Below are positions 35,683 to 44,338 of a DNA stretch of 64,000 bases, piece by piece. Source of the DNA: Oceanicoccus sagamiensis. Its GTDB lineage: Bacteria; Pseudomonadota; Gammaproteobacteria; Pseudomonadales; Dasaniaceae. The translations under genes were made by a program, and so were the position numbers. The notes under the pieces are model-generated. The model made no database searches, had not been told where the DNA came from, and worked only from the letters and a program-made list of their open reading frames with translations. The first letter of the stretch is position 1. Each line of letters starts with the position of its first letter. The stretch covers positions 558,001 through 622,000 of the forward strand of contig NZ_CP019343.1 of assembly GCF_002117105.1 (NCBI RefSeq), in the 5' to 3' direction.

Positions 35683-37848
35683 TTAAAAGCTGTAGCTAAT
35701 ATCAACACCCGCCAAGCGTTCCTGCGAAGGGCCAGCGTTGACAGGAAATCCAGCAACGCCACTACGCCCGGCAAAGGATTCTTCATCGAAAACGTTTTCA
35801 ACATAAACGCTCACACTCCAGTTCTGCTCGCTGTTCCAGCCGGTACGCAAGTTAACAAAACCTACACTATCAACAGTGGCATTGTCTGAATTCTCACCAT
35901 CGCTGTAGAAATCATCCTGCCAACTAAAATCCAGCGCGGCAAAAACTTCACCGCCATTAAGGGGGTAGTTAGCATTGATACCGCCGGAAACAGTCCACTC
36001 CGGGTTGAATGCAAGGCGATTGCCATCGCAGTTGCTACCACCGGGTTCTGCACACACATCCAAAGGAATATCGCTAATATCAGTTTCACTCCAGGCGGCC
36101 CCGATAAATAGACTCCAATTGTCATTAATAGCTGCACGCAGATCCATCTCCACACCCATGCCATCGACCTCGCCTATATTCTCAACCAGCGCTTTGCCGA
36201 CTTCTATAATGACGGTTTGCAGATCTTCGTAATTGTAGTAGTAGGCACTGACGCCATACTTTACTTTACCGCCAGCAAGATCACCTTTGGCACCGATTTC
36301 GTAAGAAGTAATGGTTTCTGGATCGAAATCATCAAGCTCTGCATCTGGCAGGGCTACTCCACCTATCGAAGAGGTTACAGTGTCAGTACCAAAACCACCC
36401 GCTTTATAGCCCTCGGACACAGAGCCAAACAACATCAGGTCTTCGTCAACAAAGTAACGCAGCGCGATACGTGGTGATATGTCATCCCAATCCTGTTTGG
36501 ACTTTACCGGAGCGAGCGTTATGACAGGCCAGACAAAGCCTAACCCAAAAATTTCGGTCTCAGCTTCCTTTTCATCATAGGTGTAACGCGCGCCCACGCT
36601 GACATCCAACTTCTCTGTTATCTGATAAGTCATGTCGGCATAAACAGCCCAGCCATTGTATTCACCATCAGTATCATTAGTCTCGAGTAAGCCGTTGTAG
36701 TAAGGGACGCCAAAATAAGGGGTCGCGTCCCCGACCTCGTTGCTTAACTCGGCTGTGACATCTTCCTCATAGGCACTTGCACCGACATACCATTTTAAGT
36801 CTTCACTGGTATCGACATTGAGGCGCACTTCCTGACTATAGTATTCCCCTGATTGCTCTTGAAGGTATCCAGCCAGTCCAACTGGCGTGCCGTCCCAGTC
36901 TTCCTGGTAGACCCAATCATGTTTGCTATAACCGGTAATGGAGGTCAGTGTCATTTCTTCATTGAGGTCAATATTGGCGGTTAAAGTAACACCCGTCACT
37001 CTGGCGTCATCCTTCCCTTGAAAATCGAGATTCGCCGTGCGGTCATCACCGGTAAAGCTGTTACCATTGGCATCCTGACCGATATAGATAGATCCATACT
37101 GCTTGCGCTCTTCGTGCTCAGCGGTCAGTGTGACATCACCCCAATCGCCTTGATTTTTGATCGACAAACGAACTGCATCGCGGTCGTGCTCACCGAGGTC
37201 ATCGCCGTTATAGAGGTTTTTAACAAAGCCATCTTGTTCCGAATGAGAGCCAGCGATACGCATCGCCCAGCTGTCACCTAATGGTTGGTTATAGGCAAAT
37301 TCTGCTTGCTGACGACCGCTCTCACCGGCACCTAAGCGAACATAACCTTCAACGTCCTCAAGATTAGGTTTCTCGGTAATGGTGTGCACAGCACCTGAAG
37401 CGGCATTACGGCCAAACAATAAACCCTGTGGGCCTTTCAAAACCTCAACGCGCTCAACATCGAAAAAGCTGGTTACCGCAGCGCCGTTACGGCCATAGTA
37501 AACACCATCTTTATAGATACCAATTGAGCTATCACCACCAATACCGAAAGAGTTGGTGGACACCCCACGCACTGATATGGTGTCGAGAAAACTGTCTGTA
37601 GAGTTACCGGATAAACCGGGAGTAAATGCCACTAACTGTTTAACATCGGTGAGTTTAGCCTCTTTGATAAAATCACCGGTAAAGGCAGACAGAGCAATAG
37701 GTACGTCTTGCAACGACTCTGACCGTTTCTGAGCGGTGACAACAATTTCTTCCAATAAAGCGGACTCTTTTTCATTGGCCGACAGCGACACCGGCGCCCC
37801 CACAACTGCCAGGGCTAATAAGGATTTGGCATACTTTGTAGCTTTCAT
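35683..37848 (-). CDS. TonB-dependent outer-membrane receptor 3
   Basis: About 721 residues from the ATG at 37848, which has GGAGAG six bases upstream; the open frame extends to 37860. Signal peptide ending SLSANE, TonB box EEIVVTAQKR, plug (VEVLKGPQGLLFGRNAASGAV) and a barrel ending in Phe (VDISYSF). Unlike receptors 1, 2 and 4 its promoter region has no AGTATACT box but contains the CATGTC-N4-GACATG operator also found at the TetR gene (54802) and at the Tat flavoprotein (41737). It is therefore probably in a different regulon and imports a different substrate. Confidence 0.9.
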   Translation of the reverse strand: MKATKYAKSLLALAVVGAPVSLSANEKESALLEEIVVTAQKRSESLQDVPIALSAFTGDFIKEAKLTDVKQLVAFTPGLSGNSTDSFLDTISVRGVSTNSFGIGGDSSIGIYKDGVYYGRNGAAVTSFFDVERVEVLKGPQGLLFGRNAASGAVHTITEKPNLEDVEGYVRLGAGESGRQQAEFAYNQPLGDSWAMRIAGSHSEQDGFVKNLYNGDDLGEHDRDAVRLSIKNQGDWGDVTLTAEHEERKQYGSIYIGQDANGNSFTGDDRTANLDFQGKDDARVTGVTLTANIDLNEEMTLTSITGYSKHDWVYQEDWDGTPVGLAGYLQEQSGEYYSQEVRLNVDTSEDLKWYVGASAYEEDVTAELSNEVGDATPYFGVPYYNGLLETNDTDGEYNGWAVYADMTYQITEKLDVSVGARYTYDEKEAETEIFGLGFVWPVITLAPVKSKQDWDDISPRIALRYFVDEDLMLFGSVSEGYKAGGFGTDTVTSSIGGVALPDAELDDFDPETITSYEIGAKGDLAGGKVKYGVSAYYYNYEDLQTVIIEVGKALVENIGEVDGMGVEMDLRAAINDNWSLFIGAAWSETDISDIPLDVCAEPGGSNCDGNRLAFNPEWTVSGGINANYPLNGGEVFAALDFSWQDDFYSDGENSDNATVDSVGFVNLRTGWNSEQNWSVSVYVENVFDEESFAGRSGVAGFPVNAGPSQERLAGVDISYSF

Positions 37849-37868
37849 CTGTCTCTCCAATCTATGTT

Positions 37869-38113
37869 TTTATTTATGGTCGTCAGTCATCAAGCCAATA
37901 TTTCTGTTTTTCACGCTCTGGCAGCCGCTTTTTCTTTCTTATTGATTGATTAAGATTTATTTCCAATAACAACGTCATAATCCGTACACCAACCATTGAC
38001 ATGTCGATCGACTCGCCAAAACATGTCGAATGACATGCTAAATTACACCCATAACCATGTCAAGTGACAGTTTCAAAGATAACAGGAGATAAAATGGCCT
38101 CTAAGGTGAAGCG
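37869..38113. repeat. duplicated promoter region, copy A
   Basis: Very similar to 41584-41794: the same order TATTTATGG, GTCATCAAGCCAATATTTCT, TTTTTCACGC, GGCAGCCGCTTTT, ATTGATTGATTAAGA, CAACGTCATAATCCGTACAC, the operator sites, AAAGATAAC(A/G)GGAGATAAAATG and the first codons. Copy A has about 34 extra bp carrying a third, partial operator. The two copies flank the AbiE genes as direct repeats about 3.7 kb apart. Confidence 0.8.
38000..38071. promoter_or_regulatory. CATGTC-N4-GACATG operator cluster, copy A
   Basis: A perfect site at 38022-38037 (CATGTC-GAAT-GACATG), a half-conserved one starting at 38000 (22 bp upstream) and another starting at 38056 (CATGTC-AAGT-GACAGT). They lie between receptor 3 and a truncated reading frame, and match the sites next to the TetR gene. 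Confidence 0.65.
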
Positions 38114-38153
38114 CCCCATGAAATTGCGCACGAAACCGGAGAAGTTGCGCTGA
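38094..38153 (+). pseudogene. truncated leader of a Tat flavoprotein gene
   Basis: After GGAGAT, an ATG opens MASKVKR, then runs out of the flavoprotein sequence and ends at TGA after 19 codons. The corresponding gene at 41775 begins MTSKVTRRDF with the same ribosome site. The twin-arginine motif and the rest are missing. This is the stump left when the sequence after the promoter was replaced. From 38154 to 38365 I see no gene; a minus-strand frame at about 38112-38230 without a start is unidentified. Confidence 0.6.
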
Positions 38154-38365
38154 CTGGCTGTCAGCATATCTTGGATAATAGGCTCTAGATCAACAGGCTT
38201 TTGTTGGTGACCGTCTTCCCAGTTTTACGAAAAGATAATTACCAATAAAATCAATGTGTTATCAATTTCGATGAATATTAAACAATCAATTTCTAACTCT
38301 CATTTACGAATTAAATTTGAGCTTTAAGAGAAATAACTATATATTTTCTCTCAAAGGAGAAAGTT

Positions 38366-38968
38366 ATGTCCACTGCGCAGACCATTACAACCGAAGTGAA
38401 GCGCCTACCCTTAGGCGAGCCATTTGCCACTACCAGCTTTCTCAAGCTGGGGTCTCGTAGCGCCGTCGACAATTCACTTTCGCGCTTAGTTAAACAGGGG
38501 GTCGTAGAGCGCATTACTCAAGGCATCTACATTCGCCCAAAGAAGAATCGCTTTGTTGGAACAGTAAAACCTGAAATCAATAAAGTGATAAAAGTTATCG
38601 CTGAATCCAATGGCGAAACGATCCAGGTTCATGGTGCAGAAGCGGCTAGGCGATTCAAACTATCAACACAGGTACCTACCCAGCCTATTTATTACACCAG
38701 TGGCTCTACTAGAACTTTAAAAATTGGCAAACTGACAATCAAGCTCGTTCACGTTGCCCGGCGCAAATTACAGCTGTCCGAAAAAAAATCAGGTCTAGCC
38801 TTATCTGCACTATGGTATATCGGCAAAGAAAACATGAGTCGTTATACCGTTGAACAAGTATGCAATAAGCTGAACGCCACAGAACAAGAGGAACTTTTCT
38901 CTGCGGAAATGCCCGCATGGATAAGTAACGCCCTTCAGACCTATCAAAAGGAATATGCTATTGGCTGA
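38366..38968 (+). CDS. AbiEi-like antitoxin (DUF6088-type)
   Basis: A 200-residue protein with an N-terminal winged-helix-like region (about 18-58: SRSAVDNSLSRLVKQGVVERITQGIYIRP) and a C-terminal domain typical of type IV antitoxins of AbiE systems. It likely represses its own promoter and counteracts the nucleotidyltransferase toxin encoded next. Strong SD AAGGAG. The downstream gene starts 14 bp before this one stops, so the pair is translationally coupled. The pair lies between duplicated promoter copies, as expected for a transferred defence or addiction module. Confidence 0.8.
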   Translation: MSTAQTITTEVKRLPLGEPFATTSFLKLGSRSAVDNSLSRLVKQGVVERITQGIYIRPKKNRFVGTVKPEINKVIKVIAESNGETIQVHGAEAARRFKLSTQVPTQPIYYTSGSTRTLKIGKLTIKLVHVARRKLQLSEKKSGLALSALWYIGKENMSRYTVEQVCNKLNATEQEELFSAEMPAWISNALQTYQKEYAIG

Positions 38969-39983
38969 TCAATTTTTTCATTTGGATGCTACTGAGCAAA
39001 AAGATATTTTAGCAACACTTGCTACCGAGCTTGGCAGAAAATCCAATGTGCTAGAAAAGGATATTTGGGTCTGCTGGGCACTTAATGCAATGTTTACATT
39101 ACCAGAGGGCTTACCAATGGCCTTCAAAGGCGGCACGTCTTTATCAAAAGTATTTACAGCTATTAATCGTTTCTCTGAAGATATTGATATCACCATTGAT
39201 TACAGGGAACTGGCTAAATATCTCGATGACAAATTTGACCCGTTTGACGAAAAATCCTCAAACAGCCAAATTAGTAAATTTAGTGACCGCTTAAAAAAAG
39301 GCCTTAAAGAGTATGCAGCAGATAAAGTAATACCCCACCTCCAGAATAAAATTGATCTACTACCTACAAAGTCAGATATTTCAATCGAACACTCAGATGA
39401 TGGTGAAAGCATATGGGTTCATTTTCCGTCGGTGGTTGAAGAAGAGGATGAATATTTAAAAAGCAGTATTCTTATTGAATTAGGTGGTCGTAATATTATC
39501 GATCCAAATGCCACTCATATGATTACTGCCGATATAGCAGAAAAGCTATCAGATCAAGAACTCGAATTCCCCGTGGCAGAAACAGTCGTGCTCGCCGCAG
39601 AAAGAACCTTTTGGGAAAAAGCCACACTTATTCATGCTGAGTGTAATCGCGGCACACTCAAAGCCAATGCCGAACGCCTCTCTCGACATTGGTATGATCT
39701 TTATCTACTCAACCAAACAACCATTGGTGAATCAGCACTCGCAGATATCGATTTATTGAAAGATGTCATCAAATATAAAAAATGTTTTTTTAGAAGTGGA
39801 TTTGCAAATTATGACGCCTGTCTAACAAACACCTTTAAACTTGTTCCAAGCAAGGCCGTTTTGGACGAGCTAGAAAAAGATTACCGAAGTATGCGTGACA
39901 TGATTTATGGCGATGCACCAGACTTTTCCACCATCATCACATCGTTAACTGAATTAGAAAAAACAATTAACGAACTCACTTAA
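38955..39983 (+). CDS. AbiEii-like nucleotidyltransferase toxin
   Basis: A 342-residue protein of the AbiEii family. KGGTSLSK (about 54-61) and SEDIDI (about 69-74) form the nucleotidyltransferase GS-x(n)-DxD active site, and a later RTFWEKATLIHAE is typical of the family. AbiEii enzymes transfer nucleotides to tRNA or other targets and stop growth, for example upon phage infection, unless held in check by AbiEi. It overlaps the antitoxin gene by 14 bp. Base composition is more AT-rich than that of the neighbouring flavoprotein gene, consistent with horizontal origin. Confidence 0.88.
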   Translation: MLLADQFFHLDATEQKDILATLATELGRKSNVLEKDIWVCWALNAMFTLPEGLPMAFKGGTSLSKVFTAINRFSEDIDITIDYRELAKYLDDKFDPFDEKSSNSQISKFSDRLKKGLKEYAADKVIPHLQNKIDLLPTKSDISIEHSDDGESIWVHFPSVVEEEDEYLKSSILIELGGRNIIDPNATHMITADIAEKLSDQELEFPVAETVVLAAERTFWEKATLIHAECNRGTLKANAERLSRHWYDLYLLNQTTIGESALADIDLLKDVIKYKKCFFRSGFANYDACLTNTFKLVPSKAVLDELEKDYRSMRDMIYGDAPDFSTIITSLTELEKTINELT

Positions 39984-40136
39984 TCTGTATCGGGCTAGAC
40001 TCGACCTGACACCATTGATTATTAGTTCATAGAAAATCGTACAGTCTGCTCTCCGCAGGAAAGCAGACATTGAAGATTATGAAATTTGGAAATCTAGCAC
40101 TTCTGTTGTGTGCCATTAGCGGACTAGAGCAAGAAT

Positions 40137-40162
40137 AAAAAAGGCCCCAAATGAGGAGCCTT
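40137..40162 (-). terminator. rho-independent terminator of the PEP-CTERM gene
   Basis: On the minus strand, AAGGCTCC-TCATTT-GGGGCCTT forms an 8-bp stem with one G-T pair, followed by TTTT. It lies 21 bp downstream of the stop at 40184. Confidence 0.8.
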
Positions 40163-40183
40163 GATAGCTTGAGTTATACAGTG

Positions 40184-40834
40184 TTACTTCTTACGCTTGA
40201 TTCCAGCTAAGCCAACTAACGCAGAGCCAAATAACCACGCTGCCGCCGGTACAGGTACCGCATTGATAGTTTGTGAGGTCCAAACTCCCGTGACCAACGA
40301 TCTACCTTCGTCGAAAGTGTTGCCGAATTCACCACCATTGCGGTTGGGATTACACTCCGTTTCAGCGCGATTGAGCAGAGCGCACTGTTCGTGCCTGGCT
40401 GTAGCTGAGCTTGGTGAAATGCTAATTGATTCCCTGATCCCTTCGGGGTCCAGATCAAACCACTCTTGGTTTTCCGAAAACAGGAGCATCTCGACACTGT
40501 CTATGGCACCGAACGCGTCGGTGGACACATAAAAATATTGGATCTGCGCCAGTGCATCCGATGAAGAGATAGTAACGGGCCCCGCACTGAATGAAAATGA
40601 TTCAAATGATTCCGCTGTTAAATTGCCGTAATAGGAAGACCCTAAATCCGACACCACAAACGAACCAGTGATCGAGTCGGTATTGGTAAACGTTTCGCCT
40701 GCAGGTAGGATGTTGTTAACAACGTCCGTGAACATGTTTCCCTGGTAACTATACTCAACCAATGCGGAATGAGCACTTGTGGATAAAATTAATGAAAGTG
40801 TAACGCCCACTAGGGCTAGGGTTTTCTTCAGCAT
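40184..40834 (-). CDS. PEP-CTERM-type exported protein
   Basis: A 216-residue protein with a Sec signal peptide (1-23, ending AHSA) and a C-terminal VPVPAAAWLFGSALVGLAG anchor followed by KRKK, the exosortase-recognised tail also seen at 4229-5008. The central part is Ser-rich and beta-like with no known domain. GGAG lies just before the start. It sits in the segment between the duplicated promoters, together with the AbiE genes but in the opposite direction. Confidence 0.8.
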   Translation of the reverse strand: MLKKTLALVGVTLSLILSTSAHSALVEYSYQGNMFTDVVNNILPAGETFTNTDSITGSFVVSDLGSSYYGNLTAESFESFSFSAGPVTISSSDALAQIQYFYVSTDAFGAIDSVEMLLFSENQEWFDLDPEGIRESISISPSSATARHEQCALLNRAETECNPNRNGGEFGNTFDEGRSLVTGVWTSQTINAVPVPAAAWLFGSALVGLAGIKRKK

Positions 40835-41381
40835 GAGGGAGTACTCCTGTAAGTTTTATAATTATGCTGTTTATTTTTGTACAGCCACTATGGACTATGC
40901 CCCCATCATTAGATAGAGCAAAGGTGTAAAGCTTTTCGTCGATATGTTATTTAATTTTGGTATTCGTCAATAGATACGAGGTATTGTCGGAAATGGTGGC
41001 AGTTAAATGCCGTATTGAGTTTTTGTAGAAACTACGGGTAAAAATAAAATAGTTTCATAAAGTAAATCTGAATGGCGCTGTGGAGAAATCAACTACTTAC
41101 TACTATTCAATTCTAACAGTTGGCCTTAATGTCCGAAAAGGGTCAAACTCTGCCCAAATGGTGTTTTGGCACTAAAAGGCAATTTTTTGTCTGCTTTCCG
41201 ACACAAATGAGACAGATGACCAGGTGCGCCTCCCCGTTCTCAATTGTCAGGCTCAATTCAGCCCTCAATAGCAATCTGTCAGATCAAGTTTGAGCTATTA
41301 CACTTAATCACACCTCAATGCTGAAGGATGTGTCTGCGAATGTATCTCCTTCTGTGTACTCTTGATATCCGCATGTTCTGC
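40835..41381. other. gene-free stretch without recognised features
   Basis: No convincing frame, repeat or operator was found here on either strand. A hairpin-prone GTCTGCTTTCC near 41190 resembles GTCTGCTCTCC near 40046, but no function is apparent. Confidence 0.4.
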
Positions 41382-41592
41382 CTATACTCCCTCACATTTA
41401 CGAACATCAACGTTAATACCAGTAAGGTGCGCCTGGTTACTAATAACCTCATAGCTACCTATCCCGGACGGCGAAAGTAGGTTGGCATTAACGCCAGGGT
41501 AAGATTGCGCGATCGACATGCCATAACTCTGCTGATGTCCCCAGCCATGAGTGATCGCGATGACACCCTGCTTAAGGTCGCAATCTATTTAT
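41382..41592 (-). pseudogene. C-terminal remnant of a molybdopterin oxidoreductase
   Basis: The minus-strand frame reads IDCDLKQGVIAITHGWGHQQ, then SYPGVNANLLS, then SYEVISNQAHLTGINVDVRK and a stop at 41382-41384. ITHGWG, GVNANLL and the final TGINVDVRK match the end of the molydopterin dinucleotide-binding domain of large oxidoreductases. Only about 65 codons survive. The upstream limit, where a TAA precedes the frame, coincides with the edge of the duplicated promoter region at 41584. The rest of the gene was evidently lost in the rearrangement that brought these sequences together. Confidence 0.6.
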
Positions 41593-41794
41593 GGCTGTAA
41601 GTCATCAAGCCAATATTTCTATTTTTCACGCGCTGGCAGCCGCTTTTCCTTTCCTATTGATTGATTAAGACTCATTTCCAACAACAACGTCATAATCCGT
41701 ACACTAGCCATTGACATGTCAACCGACTTGCTAGAGCATGTCATTTGACATGCTCAAAGATAACGGGAGATAAAATGACCTCTAAGGTGACGCG
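41584..41794. repeat. duplicated promoter region, copy B
   Basis: Counterpart of 37869-38113. Here it is followed by an intact Tat flavoprotein gene, so this copy is the functional one. It carries two operator sites. Confidence 0.8.
41715..41752. promoter_or_regulatory. CATGTC-N4-GACATG operator, copy B
   Basis: A perfect site CATGTC-ATTT-GACATG (41737-41752) and a partial one CATGTC-AACC-GACTTG starting 22 bp upstream (41715). They lie 23-60 bp before the flavoprotein start. The 22-bp offset is the same as at 38000/38022 and at 54802/54824. Confidence 0.65.
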
Positions 41795-43670
41795 ACGGGA
41801 TTTTCTAAATGGGATGGCGATCACTGTGGGTGCAGGCATGCTGGCCCCTCCCCCATTATTCGGGCAGCCCGCGCCATCAGGGCTAAGCTCAACGGCACCC
41901 TACTACCCGCCAACACTCACCGGCATGCGAGGCAGCCATAAAGGCTCCTTCGAAGTAGCCCACGCACTGGCTTGGCAAGGCCAAAAACCGGCCCAGTTTC
42001 ACCCACTGAACGAACACTATGACCTAGTGGTGGTGGGCTCCGGCATCAGCGGCCTTGCCAGCGCTTGGTTTTACCAGCAAAAAATGGGGGGCACTGCGCG
42101 CATTCTCATTATGGATAATCACGATGATTTCGGCGGCCACGCCAAGCGTAACGAGTTTCACTACGAAGGCAGAATGGTGCTGGGGCTGGGGGGTGCCCAA
42201 AACATCGATGGCCTCAGTGCTTATAGCGACGAGGCCGCCAGCCTGTTTGCCGATATCGGTATCAGTACGGATAACGCCGAGCAACTGGAGGCCAACACGC
42301 CAGACGACTTCTTTATGGGGGGTAAGACCAATGCAAAAAATGCTATGGCATTGCCCGGAACCGATGGCCATGTAACAGTGTCAGGCAACTGGTTGCGGTT
42401 TATGAACGGTGCCGAAGGTTATGAGGCTGCGGTTCGTGAACTCCCCCTACCCCGCGCCGAGCAGGACAAATTAATTACCTTTTTCAGCGGCGACCACGAC
42501 TTTTTGGCTGAGTTCTCGCTCAGCGAAATGGCCGACTATTTAAATGCTACGCCCTATAACCAGTTTCTGACTGAACGCGTTGGCCTGGCCAAAGAAACCC
42601 TCCCCATACTCGATAACCTACTGCGCATTGTGGAAGGTTATACCGGCTGGAACCTGACGGTATTGGAAGCCTTCGGCCTTGGTGCTCCCGGCATCCGCTC
42701 CATTGGCTGGCTGGGTGATAAGCTCGGTGCATTAGCCTTAAAGTTTGCCGATAGCCTAGGTGAAACACAGATGTTCCCCGACGGTAATGCCTCCATTGCC
42801 CGGCTCTTGGTGCAAAAGCTGGTACCCGGCGTAGCACCCACGATGAAAGGCATGGAAGATGTTGCTATCGCCCGTTTTAATTATGGCGTATTAGATCAGA
42901 GCAAACAGCCTAACCGCATCAGGCTCAACAGCACCGTAGTGGGTGTGCGCGAAACCGAGGCTAAGCGAGTGCAAGTGGATTATGTTCAACAAGGGAAGGC
43001 ACTTAGCGTCACCGCCGATCACTGCGTGCTGGCCTGCTACAACGGCCTGATACCTCACCTGTGCCCGCAACTGCCTGAGCCACAAAAAGAAGCTCTAAAG
43101 TATGGAGTCAAAACGCCTCACGTCTACGCCAATGTATTACTCAAAAATGGCCAAGCTTTCGACAAGCTGGGGGCTACCATGGTTCAGTGCCCGCAAGACC
43201 CTTTTCAAATTGTAAGCGTTGCACCCACCATGACCAACGGCGGCTACCAACCACCACGAGGGTCTGAGGATCCTATGGCGGTATATATGATGGGCGACCC
43301 CACTCCCGCACCGACGACTAAAGTGTCGGGCCGCGAGATGCTTCGGCGTGGGCGCTACAAAGTCTACTCAACGCCCTTCGCCAGCTACGAGCAGCAGATT
43401 CGCGATCAGTTACAAGCGCTACTGGGTCCCTACGGTTTTAACCACGAGACCGACATCCAAGCCATAACAGTTAATCGCATATCCCACGGCTACGCCTATG
43501 CCTATCTCGCGCTGGATGACCCCGAGTGGGCTGAAGGTGAGGCGCCACACGAGGTTGGGCGAGCGCAATTCGGCCGCATCTCCATTGCCAACTCAGACTC
43601 TGAAGCGCGCGCTTATATGGACGCCGCCATCGATGCAGCCTGGCGCGCTGTACAAGAGCAAACAGCCTGA
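41775..43670 (+). CDS. Tat-exported FAD oxidoreductase, spermidine-dehydrogenase-like (1)
   Basis: 631 residues from the ATG at 41775 (GGGAGA six bases upstream; the open frame begins at 41745). A twin-arginine signal (TRRDFLNG) with a hydrophobic stretch is followed by YYPPTLTGMRGSHKGSFEVAH, the FAD Rossmann motif VVGSGISGLASA, HDDFGGHAKRNEF, and a C-terminal GRISIANSDSEARAY that closes the FAD site. The pattern resembles periplasmic FAD amine dehydrogenases of the SpdH type; the family assignment is from memory of motifs and the substrate is unproven. It is one of three paralogues here. It is followed 54 bp later by a small exported protein and is probably controlled by the TetR-type operator. 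Confidence 0.75.
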   Translation: MTSKVTRRDFLNGMAITVGAGMLAPPPLFGQPAPSGLSSTAPYYPPTLTGMRGSHKGSFEVAHALAWQGQKPAQFHPLNEHYDLVVVGSGISGLASAWFYQQKMGGTARILIMDNHDDFGGHAKRNEFHYEGRMVLGLGGAQNIDGLSAYSDEAASLFADIGISTDNAEQLEANTPDDFFMGGKTNAKNAMALPGTDGHVTVSGNWLRFMNGAEGYEAAVRELPLPRAEQDKLITFFSGDHDFLAEFSLSEMADYLNATPYNQFLTERVGLAKETLPILDNLLRIVEGYTGWNLTVLEAFGLGAPGIRSIGWLGDKLGALALKFADSLGETQMFPDGNASIARLLVQKLVPGVAPTMKGMEDVAIARFNYGVLDQSKQPNRIRLNSTVVGVRETEAKRVQVDYVQQGKALSVTADHCVLACYNGLIPHLCPQLPEPQKEALKYGVKTPHVYANVLLKNGQAFDKLGATMVQCPQDPFQIVSVAPTMTNGGYQPPRGSEDPMAVYMMGDPTPAPTTKVSGREMLRRGRYKVYSTPFASYEQQIRDQLQALLGPYGFNHETDIQAITVNRISHGYAYAYLALDDPEWAEGEAPHEVGRAQFGRISIANSDSEARAYMDAAIDAAWRAVQEQTA

Positions 43671-43724
43671 GAATAGCCTTACTAATAACAACGATGCAGA
43701 AAACTGACGGAAAAAAAACCTATT

Positions 43725-44324
43725 ATGAAAAGACGCCTCACAACAATCTTCACCACCTTTTTAGTCACCACATCCTGCGCCATGGCTGAGAAAACAACAC
43801 CACAGCCAACGCAGCATTTAACCGAGCAACAAAGACAACGGTATTTTAATCATCTGGAGTACGAATACGGCAACCGAGGGCGAACGTACATCGGCATGCG
43901 TAAGATAGCAAAATACGCAGCGGGGTCGGAGCGAGGAGAATTCTTTCAAGCCTATTATGAGATGGAAGTGATCAACCAACAAATTCTCGGGCATATGCAA
44001 AGCGAGCTGGGCGTCGACTACGAGGCGAATTGGTTTATTCGCAGCGGGCTTCATATGTTCAGCTATTTGGGTTGGCGCTTTGTTAGCCCACAACAACTGA
44101 TCGACGTCATTATCCCCTACATGCCCAAACTAGAGGAAATGGAATCACTTGCCAGCCCCGAGCATAAAACTTTCTTCGCTTACATTGTCGCACAAGAGCA
44201 AGCACAACTGGATGCCTGCCGCGCTGCGAAGCATAAGAGCTGGGATAGCGGCGCCGAGGTCTTTAGAGACTTTTTACCGCAGGCTAAGGCCGAGTTACAG
44301 CGATTGCTAAACAGTTCAAACTAA
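43725..44324 (+). CDS. exported helical protein of unknown function
   Basis: A 199-residue protein with a signal peptide (cleavage after AMA, about 21). The mature part is mostly alpha-helical and rich in Glu, Gln and aromatic residues (EFFQAYYEMEVINQQILGHM, KTFFAYIVAQEQAQLDACRA), suggesting a helical bundle. I do not recognise a family. Its position directly after the Tat flavoprotein suggests a periplasmic partner or accessory subunit. It is convergent with the FadJ-like gene. Confidence 0.7.
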   Translation: MKRRLTTIFTTFLVTTSCAMAEKTTPQPTQHLTEQQRQRYFNHLEYEYGNRGRTYIGMRKIAKYAAGSERGEFFQAYYEMEVINQQILGHMQSELGVDYEANWFIRSGLHMFSYLGWRFVSPQQLIDVIIPYMPKLEEMESLASPEHKTFFAYIVAQEQAQLDACRAAKHKSWDSGAEVFRDFLPQAKAELQRLLNSSN

Positions 44325-44338
44325 GATTTTATATTGTC

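Noticed and set aside
38112-38230. Minus-strand frame NWEDGHQQKPVDLEPIIQDM and onward
   Set aside because: It is preceded by a stop, has no start codon and is too short to identify; it may be a gene remnant but cannot be named.
41100-41200. Possible insertion-sequence remnant around CCGAAAAGGGTCAAACTCTG
   Set aside because: No transposase frame, terminal repeats or target duplication could be found.
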